In this document: positions 1-6,635 of the stretch, piece after piece
Layout: each line of letters opens with the position of its first letter
How positions within the stretch are numbered: position 1 is the first letter of the stretch
DNA from: Geobacteraceae bacterium
GTDB taxonomy: Bacteria > Desulfobacterota > Desulfuromonadia > Desulfuromonadales > Geopsychrobacteraceae
Assembly (NCBI GenBank): GCA_027064785.1
Contig: JAMOPE010000391.1
Coordinates: 1-7,077 of the forward strand
Direction: 5' to 3'
DNA: 7,077 bases
Made by a program: the position numbers and the translations under genes
The notes under the pieces: model-generated
The model's input: the letters and a program-made list of their open reading frames with translations, nothing else
Databases searched by the model: none
What the model was told of the DNA's origin: nothing

Positions 1-978
1 TAAAAACTGAGGATTGGTCCGGGTGGGGAGCAGCAGGATGATTGCTGCAAAGATGTTTAAAGCAATCGCCGACCAGATCCACGGTGCAAGGACACTTGTG
101 CCATGGAAGCCAAGCAGAAATGCCAGATGGATTGAGTGCTCGGACCCTGAATAGAGCTCGGTGAACAGCTCGGAACCGACCAGCAGTAAGTTGGTTAACA
201 GGCTGACGGTGACGATGACCCTGATCTTCGAAATGACCCGTGCATCAATCGTGCAGCATTTGAAGTGCTCCAGAATACGGAACACCAGAATGATGAATGC
301 CGGCCCGGCGGCAAAGGCTGAAGCAAGGAAGCGCGGTGCAATTAAGCCACTATGCCAGAATGGTCGGGCGCCCAATCCTTGAAATAGGAAGGCGGTAATT
401 GTGTGAATCAACGGAGCCCAAGCAATGGCGAGGAAAACCACTGGGACATAGTGTCTGGAAACGAGTTTCTGCCCGGTAAATTTTTTGTAAAGGACATATC
501 CGCAGACGTAAAGGTTGAGGAACAGATAGCCATTTAAAACAAGAACATCCCAAGTCAACATTGAGGTCGGCCAGTGGAAAATCCCGATCAATGGAAGCAT
601 ATGCCAGAGACGGTCGGGACGGCCGATATCGGCGGTGATGAATAGCAGACACATGGTTAGTGCGGCAATGGCCCACAGTTCGGTAAAGATGACGACTTTG
701 TGGATTTCTTCATCCTTAAATATGTAGGCGGGAATGACCATCATGACAGCCGCTGCAGCCATGCCGACAAGGAATGCAAAGTTGGAGATGTACAATCCCC
801 ATGAAACTTCGTCCCCCATACCGGTGGTGTAAAGGCCGTGAGCAATCTGTCGACTGAAAGCATTAAGACCAAACATACTGATAACGATCAGACCGAACAT
901 CCACAAGGTGTAGGTTCGGTTGCCGCTCAGAACAGCTTTAAAAGCGTGATTGAAAAATCCTGAAAACCCAGTTTTCAT
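1..978 (-). CDS. NrfD-family quinone-interacting membrane subunit, 3' end beyond window
   Basis: Reading leftward from the ATG at 978, the frame stays open for 326 codons to the window edge, so the C-terminus is missing. The protein is very hydrophobic, with about eight membrane segments visible (roughly residues 24-41, 61-85, 93-116, 138-164, 178-200, 213-233, 251-270 and 297-317). Residues 116-126 (ADIGRPDRLWH) match the D-x-G-R-P-x-R signature of the NrfD/PsrC/DsrP/HmcC family, the quinone-binding integral membrane subunits of periplasmic redox complexes. An AAAAGGAT ribosome site lies about 8 bases before the ATG; the ATG at 986 hits a stop after three codons. The gene follows the iron-sulfur gene by 36 bases in the same operon. 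By family, it would exchange electrons between menaquinol and the neighbouring iron-sulfur subunit. It may be equivalent to the membrane subunits of the Cbc complexes of Geobacter, but orthology cannot be settled here. Up to about 100 residues are probably missing. Confidence 0.9.
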   Translation of the reverse strand, partial: MKTGFSGFFNHAFKAVLSGNRTYTLWMFGLIVISMFGLNAFSRQIAHGLYTTGMGDEVSWGLYISNFAFLVGMAAAAVMMVIPAYIFKDEEIHKVVIFTELWAIAALTMCLLFITADIGRPDRLWHMLPLIGIFHWPTSMLTWDVLVLNGYLFLNLYVCGYVLYKKFTGQKLVSRHYVPVVFLAIAWAPLIHTITAFLFQGLGARPFWHSGLIAPRFLASAFAAGPAFIILVFRILEHFKCCTIDARVISKIRVIVTVSLLTNLLLVGSELFTELYSGSEHSIHLAFLLGFHGTSVLAPWIWSAIALNIFAAIILLLPTRTNPQFL

Positions 979-1014
979 CGATACATCCTTTTTACTTAAA
1001 ATGGTTTCAGCCGA

Positions 1015-1965
1015 CTATTTAGCAAATGTGTAATAAAATTTTGGCAGCGTTCCGACTTCCTGTTTCAGGACAAAGACCCGCTCCTGTTCAATAATCTTGC
1101 GGACTTCGCTTTCCGGATCTCTCAGATTGCCAAATTTACGCGATCCGGTCGGACAGACTTCCATGCATGCTGGATATTCACCACGGCGGGTACGATGGAG
1201 GCAGAAGGTACATTTTTCCATGACACCCATATAACGGGGGCGGTTGGAGAGATACCCCATGTCGGGGTTGATATCCTCCACCGGGATTTGTGGTTTGGCA
1301 AAGTTGAAACGCCGGGCATGGTAGGGGCAGGCGGCTTCGCAGTAACGACAGCCGATGCACCAGTTGTAGTCGACCACGACAATGCCGTCCTTTTCCTGCC
1401 AGGTTGCTTTAACCGGACACACCTCGATACATTTTGGCTCACGACATTGCTGGCAGGCGACCGGCATGTAGAAATGATCATCACTGGATGCTTCCTTTTC
1501 AGGATAATCGTGGCTGGCGGTTTCCAGATTAATGGTCCCCTTCTTCATCTTCAGGACCCGGATATACTGTTTCTGTGGACTACGCGACTGGTTGTTTTCT
1601 TCCATACAGGCATAGACACATTTACGGCAGCCGATACAGCGACCCAGATTGAGAACGTAGGCAAATTCGACCCCTTCCATGGGCGGTGGGTCGGAAATTG
1701 TTGCTTTGACGTTATACTTCTCCTGAATCTGTGATTCTAATCGGGCAAAGATCTCTTTTTTCTCTTCGGCAGAAAGTTCCTTATAATGTTTCTGGATGAA
1801 ATCATCTCCAGAAGGAACTTCTTCTGCACTTAACAGGGGCGAAAGTGAAACAGCAGCTGCAGCTGACAGGCACGCTGTCCCGGTCAGGAAGTTACGACGG
1901 CTGACGCCGGACTTCTGCTGATCCCCGTTATTCGACTCAAAGTTTTTTTGTTCTTCCGTACTCAT
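1015..1965 (-). CDS. Tat-exported four-[4Fe-4S] ferredoxin subunit (DsrO/HmcB/NrfC type)
   Basis: This 316-residue protein is an electron-transfer subunit of a periplasmic quinone-linked redox complex. A twin-arginine motif (SRRNFLTG, residues 22-29) precedes an Ala/Ser/Leu-rich stretch ending near residue 47, so the folded protein is probably exported by Tat. Sixteen cysteines form four [4Fe-4S] binding sets: C110/C113/C116/C120, C171/C174/C179/C183, C203/C206/C209/C213 and C252/C255/C267/C271. The long gap inside the last set is usual for this family. No molybdopterin catalytic subunit is encoded nearby, so it more likely wires an NrfD subunit to a cytochrome than serves a Mo-enzyme. The start codon overlaps the cytochrome stop by one base (TGATG), with AGGAGA about 7 bases upstream, indicating coupled translation. 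DsrO, HmcB, QrcC and CbcT-like subunits share this architecture, and the exact subfamily is not decidable by eye. Confidence 0.92.
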   Translation of the reverse strand: MSTEEQKNFESNNGDQQKSGVSRRNFLTGTACLSAAAAVSLSPLLSAEEVPSGDDFIQKHYKELSAEEKKEIFARLESQIQEKYNVKATISDPPPMEGVEFAYVLNLGRCIGCRKCVYACMEENNQSRSPQKQYIRVLKMKKGTINLETASHDYPEKEASSDDHFYMPVACQQCREPKCIEVCPVKATWQEKDGIVVVDYNWCIGCRYCEAACPYHARRFNFAKPQIPVEDINPDMGYLSNRPRYMGVMEKCTFCLHRTRRGEYPACMEVCPTGSRKFGNLRDPESEVRKIIEQERVFVLKQEVGTLPKFYYTFAK

Positions 1966-2624
1966 CAGAATCTCTCCTGGTTGGAATCGGTCAAGTAGGC
2001 TGACTTGGGATCATTGTCAGTGTGTCTGGCTTTACGGATCGTTTTTGCCGGCCAGGTTGGTGCCGGAGCGGCAACATCGTACTTGAACTTTGGTGAATGG
2101 GGGTCGTGACACTGGGTACAAGTGAAATTAACGGGAGCTTGCCCATCTTTAACCAGCCAGCCACCCTGACGCAGACCGTGGGTTCCTGCTTTCCAATCCT
2201 GGACGATAATGCCGTGACAGCGGGCACACAGCTTTTCCGGGGTGGCGAAAGGAATTTTACTTTCACCGTCACCGGCAAGGCTGTCACGATCATAAATATG
2301 GTGGCAGTTGTAGCAACGGTTGTTGACGCCATGATCAAGCTTGATTGTCGCATGGGCAAACTGTGGGCGGATAACGTTTGGATCAGGAACCTGTACACTA
2401 TGACAGATGAAACAGTTTCCCGGCATGACGGTGTTTTCAAGAATCTCACCGCGTGCTGTTTCCGGTGTGTACCAGTCTGCTTTTAGGGGTGTTGGGTCTG
2501 GGATGTCAGGTTTTCCGTTTCCCAGAAAAACGAAAAAAAGGATAAGGACAATCATCCCCGGTAGAAGAATTTTCTTTAGAAATTCTCCCGGTTCAAAAAA
2601 CGCTTTTTTTCCGGTGTGTTTCAT
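1965..2624 (-). CDS. Membrane-anchored tetraheme cytochrome c subunit
   Basis: This 219-residue protein is the first gene of the redox operon. A single hydrophobic segment (about residues 18-35) follows a Lys-rich N-terminus and has no clear cleavage site, so the protein is probably anchored in the inner membrane with its heme domain in the periplasm. Four CxxCH heme c motifs are visible: CFICH (71-75), CYNCH (104-108), CARCH (133-137) and CTQCH (169-173). Several extra histidines (H91, H98, H149, H176) could be distal ligands. The last 40 residues hold no heme. A GGGAGAG ribosome site lies 8 bases before the ATG. DsrJ is the trihemic analogue in DsrMKJOP, whereas a tetraheme protein beside ferredoxin and NrfD genes resembles the Cbc-type menaquinol oxidoreductases of Desulfuromonadia. 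It would pass electrons between the Fe-S subunit and soluble periplasmic cytochromes. The cytochrome call is very secure; the electron partner is inferred. Confidence 0.93.
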   Translation of the reverse strand: MKHTGKKAFFEPGEFLKKILLPGMIVLILFFVFLGNGKPDIPDPTPLKADWYTPETARGEILENTVMPGNCFICHSVQVPDPNVIRPQFAHATIKLDHGVNNRCYNCHHIYDRDSLAGDGESKIPFATPEKLCARCHGIIVQDWKAGTHGLRQGGWLVKDGQAPVNFTCTQCHDPHSPKFKYDVAAPAPTWPAKTIRKARHTDNDPKSAYLTDSNQERF

Positions 2625-2711
2625 TGAGCGCTCTCTCCCGAATCAAGGTTGCAAACAGTTTTGGATCTTCTATTGCAAGACATTAAACATATGGCAGTGT
2701 TCAATGAAGAG

Positions 2712-2727
2712 AGCAGAAAACGTGCCA
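2712..2727 (-). promoter_or_regulatory. Sigma54 (-24/-12) promoter of the cytochrome/Fe-S/NrfD operon
   Basis: Read on the minus strand, 2727 to 2712 is TGGCACGTTTTCTGCT. It matches the RpoN consensus TGGCAC-N5-TTGCW at every position except one (C for the first T of the -12 element). The invariant GG and GC have the required spacing. Transcription would start near 2701, giving a 5' leader of about 77 bases before the cytochrome ATG at 2624. An NtrC-type sigma54 activator is encoded in the divergent neighbouring unit, and dyad sites lie upstream of the promoter. Recognised by motif and context only; no start-site data are available. Confidence 0.78.
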
Positions 2728-2777
2728 TAACTAAAGTAGTGAAAAAACAGGATCTTATCAGTGTGGGTAATAATGAC

Positions 2778-2817
2778 TGGTTATAAATAAACCGGTTATG
2801 TGGTTCAATAGTAACCA
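2778..2817. promoter_or_regulatory. Tandem dyad sites, putative enhancer (UAS) for the NtrC-type regulator
   Basis: Two copies of a GGTT-N7-AACC dyad are present, at 2779-2793 and 2802-2816, with centres 23 bases apart, close to two helical turns. Each is preceded by T; the second is also followed by A, extending its symmetry. A perfect 8-base palindrome, AACCGGTT (2790-2797), lies where the first dyad ends, and the outer arms TGGTTA and TAACCA make the whole 40-base block an imperfect inverted repeat. The centres sit about 85 and 108 bases upstream of the predicted sigma54 start at 2701, a typical distance for enhancer sites of sigma54 activators. The block also lies 78 bases upstream of the kinase ATG, so autoregulation is possible. 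Binding by the neighbouring regulator is inference. Confidence 0.5.
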
Positions 2818-2894
2818 GACGTGTGGTATGGTTTCACATAACAGATTATTTTCTTTGGCTGTCTGGTGTTGTTTGAACATCAAAAGGAGTCTCA

Positions 2895-4847
2895 ATGGGA
2901 TTTCCACAAATCTCCTTATCGATCCGCCGGAAAATGTTAATTGCTTTTCTGAGCCTGGCTCTTGGACCGATTCTGTTTCTCGGGAATTTGTCGTTGCAAC
3001 GGATGGAAAAAGCCCTTCGTTTTCAGATCAGCCTAGGGTTGCAAGCTGAAGCAGTAACGGCAGGCAACTCAATGGAGGCATACTTGAACGGAGTCCGGCG
3101 CGATGTCCGATCGCTGGCCCGGTTTCTACAACGCCGCTTAAACGAGGGGATGACCCCCGATCAATGGGCGCTGATTCAAAACGAGTTCCTTGCGGCAATT
3201 ATGGTAGAGAAGGACTACTACCAGATACGCTTTATCTCTGTCGATGGCCACGAGCAGTTACGGATTAATAATGTCGATGGTGAAGTTGTTCTGGTTCCGA
3301 AAGATGAGCTGCAATACAAAGGAAACCGTTATTACATTAAAGAGGCTTTTTGCTGTCCACCCGGCGGAACTTATGTTTCTCACCTTGATCTCAATATGGA
3401 GTTCGGAAGGGTTGAAAAACCGAACCGTCTCGTCGTACGGGTTGCTGCACCAATTATTGATGCTCGGGGGGAAACTGCGGGGCTGGTGGTTATTAATGTT
3501 TTTGGTGATAAACTCCTTTCTCCACTGAAATATCTTTTGACTATCGATGGGACAAAAATTCTCCTTTTTAACCAGAACCATCAATATATCAAGATGGATA
3601 GCCAGTCGGGCGCAGTGCGCTTCATCAGTTCTGAAATCAGCGGCAACAGCGAACTTGAAGAAATTGTTTCACGTCTTCCCAGCCCTGAAAATACTCCCCG
3701 AATTACTGCAATGAACCATGAAATTCTTGCGATGGAAACGGTGCATGCCGGCCCGGAACGCCTTTGGCATCTGACCCTGGCTTATCCGCAAAAGCATATT
3801 TATGCCGAATTGTTCAAGTTGAAGAGGACGTTTGTTTTTTCATTCATGCTCCTCGCTTTAGTCGCGACTGTTCTGGCAATTCTGGCAGCCCGGCGGTTCA
3901 GTCGGCCCATTCGCCAGCTTTCCCGTTTTGCGAACACCGTTGCCTCCGGGAATTTTGATGTTATTTCAAATATTACCAGCCAGGATGAGTTCGGTGAACT
4001 GTCAGCGGCATTAAACGAGATGGCAGCGTCACAGAAGGAAGCTCATGCTGAACTGCTGAACTGGAATCTTCTGTTGAAGCAGGAAGTTGAAAAGAAGGTT
4101 GCAGATCTGAACCGTTCCCAGCGTGAAGTGGATGCTGCAGAAAAGGTGATGTTGACTCTTGAGAGGCAGCTTGTTCAGGCAAATCGTTTATCAGCGTTAG
4201 GAATGCTTTCAGCGACGGTTGCTCATGAGATCGGTAATCCTCTGGCTGGCTTACGAGTTAAACTGCAGATGTTGCAGCGACGTAAGGATCTCAATCAGGA
4301 TCTGCAGCTTGATATTTCCAAAATGATGAGACTGGTTGATCGCCTGGGTGATTTTCTCGGTCACCTGACCGGCTATCTCGCTCCACAGAAGAGCCAGGAC
4401 TGTGAGCAGACCGATGTCAGTCAGGTTCTGCGCGATCTCGTTTTTATCCTCTGCGAAGAAGCTGATCGTAATCAGATTAGGCTACAACTTGATCTCCCTG
4501 ACAATCTCCTGGTGGTGTGTTCAAAGGCGCAATATCTCCATCAGATTTTGATGAATCTGATCCTCAATGCTCTGCAGGCATGTGGAGAAGGGGGGCGGGT
4601 TGTCGTTTCGGCTCAGGCTGTGGATGACCAGATAGAAATTATAATTCATGATAATGGCTGTGGTTTACCCGAGGGTTTAACCGACCAGATTTTTGAGCCA
4701 CTGGTGACGAGTAAAGCTGATGGAACAGGATTGGGGCTGGCCATTGTCAAGCAGCTGGTTGATGAAATGAAGGGGACGGTTTCTTTGAATAATCGACCTG
4801 AAGGCGGAGTTGAAGCAAAAATTATTTTCCCCCGGGGAGACTGCTAA
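2895..4847 (+). CDS. Membrane sensor histidine kinase (dCache-HAMP-HisKA-HATPase)
   Basis: This complete 650-residue kinase starts at the ATG that has AAAGGAG 5 bases upstream. TM1 spans about residues 13-31 and TM2 about 313-333, enclosing a periplasmic domain of roughly 280 residues. Its middle matches dCache sensors: YYIKEAF near 146-152, then GGTYVSHLDLN with a following G-x-x-x-x-P and a V-x-A-P-I-I-D-x-x-G-x-x-x-G-L strand. HAMP follows (about 334-386), then a Gln/Glu-rich coiled coil (about 385-435). The H-box AHEIGNPL puts the phosphorylated His at 444. In the ATPase domain the N-box (N554, N558), DNGCGLP (586-592), the F-box FEPLVTSK and GTGLGLAI (610-617) are intact, so it should be active. 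The H-box and catalytic domain resemble NtrB-like kinases that pair with sigma54 activators. It overlaps the regulator gene by one base and is divergent from the redox operon, its likely target. The ligand is unknown; CC at 153-154 is an unusual detail of the sensor. Confidence 0.93.
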   Translation: MGFPQISLSIRRKMLIAFLSLALGPILFLGNLSLQRMEKALRFQISLGLQAEAVTAGNSMEAYLNGVRRDVRSLARFLQRRLNEGMTPDQWALIQNEFLAAIMVEKDYYQIRFISVDGHEQLRINNVDGEVVLVPKDELQYKGNRYYIKEAFCCPPGGTYVSHLDLNMEFGRVEKPNRLVVRVAAPIIDARGETAGLVVINVFGDKLLSPLKYLLTIDGTKILLFNQNHQYIKMDSQSGAVRFISSEISGNSELEEIVSRLPSPENTPRITAMNHEILAMETVHAGPERLWHLTLAYPQKHIYAELFKLKRTFVFSFMLLALVATVLAILAARRFSRPIRQLSRFANTVASGNFDVISNITSQDEFGELSAALNEMAASQKEAHAELLNWNLLLKQEVEKKVADLNRSQREVDAAEKVMLTLERQLVQANRLSALGMLSATVAHEIGNPLAGLRVKLQMLQRRKDLNQDLQLDISKMMRLVDRLGDFLGHLTGYLAPQKSQDCEQTDVSQVLRDLVFILCEEADRNQIRLQLDLPDNLLVVCSKAQYLHQILMNLILNALQACGEGGRVVVSAQAVDDQIEIIIHDNGCGLPEGLTDQIFEPLVTSKADGTGLGLAIVKQLVDEMKGTVSLNNRPEGGVEAKIIFPRGDC

Positions 4848-6193
4848 TGCGCGGACAAATTTTGATTGTTGAAGATGAGGAAATCTTGCGGGAAAGCCTA
4901 GTCGATTTCTTTCGTCAGGAAGGGTACATCGCTTTAAGTGCCGATAGCATTGTTGCTGCCCGGTACGAAATGAACCGCCACAATTTTGATCTGATGATTC
5001 TCGATATGAAACTCCCCGATGGTTCCGGTCTTGATCTGCTGGCGGAAGTGTCTGATCCACAGTCACTATTGGTCATTGTTGCGACCGCTTTTCCCGAGGT
5101 ACAGACAGCAGTGACCGCATTGAAGCTGGGTGCGTTCGATTATATCAATAAACCATTCGATCTTGATGAGTTGCAATTGCTTGTTGAACGGGCAATGGAT
5201 ACCCGTCAGCTGCGAGGTGAAGTCAACTCGTTCCGGCAGCGGGAGAAGCAGCGAAGTAAGCGCTCATGGACACGGCTGGAAGGGGATTCCAATGTTCTCA
5301 AGAAGATTCGTCAGGAAATTCTACTGGTTGCTAAAGCCGATACAACGACAACGCTGATTCTGGGTGAGAGCGGCGTTGGTAAGGAGCTGGTTGCCGAGGC
5401 GATCCATTATCAAAGTGCCCGCCGTGAAGGGCCGCTACTGAAAATTAATTGTGCAGCATTGCCGGCAACATTGCTCGAAAATGAATTGTTTGGTCATGAA
5501 AAGGGGGCTTATACCGATGCTAGTGGTCGGCAAAAGGGGTTATTTGAGCTCGCTGACCACGGGACGTTGTTTCTCGATGAAATTGCCGAAATGGAACCGG
5601 GACTGCAGGCAAAACTCCTGCGGGTTCTGGAAGATATGACGGTCACGCGGATTGGGGGGCAACAGCCGATCAACGTTGATGTCCGGATTGTGACCGCAAC
5701 CAACCGGAATTTGCGTGACCGGATTGCCGCCGGATTGTTCCGTGAAGACCTTTTTTATCGTCTGAATGTCTTTCCGATTCGCGTTCCACCTTTACGGGAA
5801 CATCCGGAAGATATTCCGTTATTGGCAAAATTATTTCTGAAGGAGTTTCTTCTCCACGCTCCCGACAAACACTGTGAGTTTTCAGCAGAGGCGTTGGGAG
5901 GTTTACAAGAAAATAATTGGCCGGGAAATGTCAGAGAGTTGAAAAATGTCATTGAGCGGACAACGCTTCTCCATTCCGGTGGTGTGATTACCCGGGAGGA
6001 CCTGGCGATGGTGGGATGCTGTGCCGAAGTTAAATCGACGACGCGGGATCTGGCAACACTCGCCGAAATTGAAAAGCACCATATCCTTTTTGTATATAAC
6101 GAAACAGGTCACAATAAAACACGAACCGCTGAGGTTCTGGGGATCAACCGCCTGACGTTACGGCGCAAACTGAAAGAATATGGGATCGATTAG
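4847..6193 (+). CDS. NtrC-family sigma54-dependent response regulator
   Basis: This 448-residue activator has the standard three-part architecture. The receiver domain (1-120) has acidic residues E9/D10, phospho-acceptor D53, T80 and K102 before PF. The AAA+ domain (about 145-370) has Walker A GESGVGKE (173-180), the sigma54-contact loop GAYTDA (220-225), Walker B GTLFLDEI (239-246), likely arginine fingers R299 and R305, and WPGNVREL (358-365). A Fis-type helix-turn-helix ends the protein (about 405-446; TRTAEVLGINRLTLRRKL). The loop departs from canonical GAFTGA at Phe to Tyr and second Gly to Asp, while the key Thr is kept. The ATG shares its A with the kinase TAA stop (TAATG), and GGGGAGA in the kinase 3' end serves as ribosome site, so translation is probably coupled. 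Its likely target is the sigma54 promoter of the divergent redox operon; that pairing is inferred from position and motifs. Confidence 0.95.
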   Translation: MRGQILIVEDEEILRESLVDFFRQEGYIALSADSIVAARYEMNRHNFDLMILDMKLPDGSGLDLLAEVSDPQSLLVIVATAFPEVQTAVTALKLGAFDYINKPFDLDELQLLVERAMDTRQLRGEVNSFRQREKQRSKRSWTRLEGDSNVLKKIRQEILLVAKADTTTTLILGESGVGKELVAEAIHYQSARREGPLLKINCAALPATLLENELFGHEKGAYTDASGRQKGLFELADHGTLFLDEIAEMEPGLQAKLLRVLEDMTVTRIGGQQPINVDVRIVTATNRNLRDRIAAGLFREDLFYRLNVFPIRVPPLREHPEDIPLLAKLFLKEFLLHAPDKHCEFSAEALGGLQENNWPGNVRELKNVIERTTLLHSGGVITREDLAMVGCCAEVKSTTRDLATLAEIEKHHILFVYNETGHNKTRTAEVLGINRLTLRRKLKEYGID

Positions 6194-6197
6194 GGAA

Positions 6198-6626
6198 TTA
6201 GCGGAGGTATTTGGTCATGCGTAAGATATTTGAGTTGCCTTCACGGAGATACTCAACTTTGTCCATCAGTTTGTAGATAAGCTGAATGCCGCGCCCCCCC
6301 TCATCCTTAAGGCGGGTTCTCACTTTCGCAACGGCTTCAATATCAAAACCCTGCCCCTGATCAAAGACATCGATAATCAAGTCCTGATCAGAGGCAGTGA
6401 TAAGTATTCTGACATCCTTGTCCGGATCACCGGCATTGGCGTGACGGATGGCGTTGGCTAATGCTTCAGTGAGGACTAAGTTGAGATGATAGGCGAGCTC
6501 ACGCCGATTTCCCTGATAACTCTTCAGGGAGTGCGCCATGCTTTCGCCAATACGTCCAACCATCCCTAAATATTTGGTCTGGTTTGGAACTGTTATATCA
6601 ATTTCAACCCGTCTATCCATAAGCAT
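6198..6626 (-). CDS. RsbW/SpoIIAB-type anti-sigma serine kinase (HATPase_c)
   Basis: This 142-residue single-domain protein belongs to the GHKL ATPase family that binds a sigma factor or another partner and phosphorylates STAS-domain antagonists on serine. The N-box (LTEALANAIRHAN) contains E54, N58 and H62, the G1 box is DQGQGF (89-94), and the ATP-lid glycines are in EGGRGIQLI (109-117). There is no histidine-phosphorylation domain, unlike sensor kinases. It lies 9 bases downstream of the STAS gene, its expected substrate, in one operon. The start is ambiguous: the first ATG (6626) directly abuts the purine-rich AAAGAAAG, whereas the ATG two codons later (6620) has it at 6 bases and may be the real start. 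Its stop is only 4 bases from the convergent response-regulator stop. No sigma factor is encoded in the window, so its target may be elsewhere or may not be a sigma factor. Confidence 0.9.
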   Translation of the reverse strand: MLMDRRVEIDITVPNQTKYLGMVGRIGESMAHSLKSYQGNRRELAYHLNLVLTEALANAIRHANAGDPDKDVRILITASDQDLIIDVFDQGQGFDIEAVAKVRTRLKDEGGRGIQLIYKLMDKVEYLREGNSNILRMTKYLR

Positions 6627-6634
6627 CTTTCTTT
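6627..6634 (-). promoter_or_regulatory. Ribosome-binding site that favours the second ATG of the anti-sigma kinase
   Basis: AAAGAAAG on the minus strand lies between the STAS stop codon (6636-6638) and the anti-sigma kinase. It touches the ATG at 6626 with no spacer but is 6 bases from the ATG at 6620. Usual spacing rules therefore favour residue 3 as the start, although the site is a weak match to the Shine-Dalgarno consensus. Confidence 0.45.
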
Positions 6635-6635
6635 G

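Noticed and set aside
350..676. Minus-strand open frame of 108 codons inside the NrfD gene
   Set aside because: It is an out-of-frame shadow of the 978-to-1 reading frame, which carries the membrane segments and the GRPDR signature.
1195..1734. Long plus-strand open frame opposite the Fe-S protein gene
   Set aside because: It is antisense to a protein with 16 ordered cluster cysteines, has no ribosome site or recognisable domain, and is explained by the composition of the real gene.
2595..2611. A-run, CGC, T-run near the start of the cytochrome gene, resembling a small terminator
   Set aside because: It lies inside the N-terminal codons (GKKAFF) of an evidently functional gene, and an A:T-only stem of about six pairs would be unstable.
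2756..2770. TATCAGTGTGGGTAA as an IHF site between the enhancer and the sigma54 promoter
   Set aside because: Only the first half fits the WATCAA-N4-TTR consensus; the TTR part is absent.
2829..2843. TGGTTTCACATAACA as a third regulator dyad
   Set aside because: The spacer is 6 instead of 7, the right arm is degenerate and the phasing to the second dyad is about 27 bases. It is too weak to list as a site.
2856..2870. TGGCTGTCTGGTGTT as a possible plus-strand sigma54 promoter for the kinase gene
   Set aside because: The TGGC part fits, but the required GC of the -12 element is GT and the -24 element is only partly matched. I saw no convincing sigma70 promoter in 2728-2894 either.
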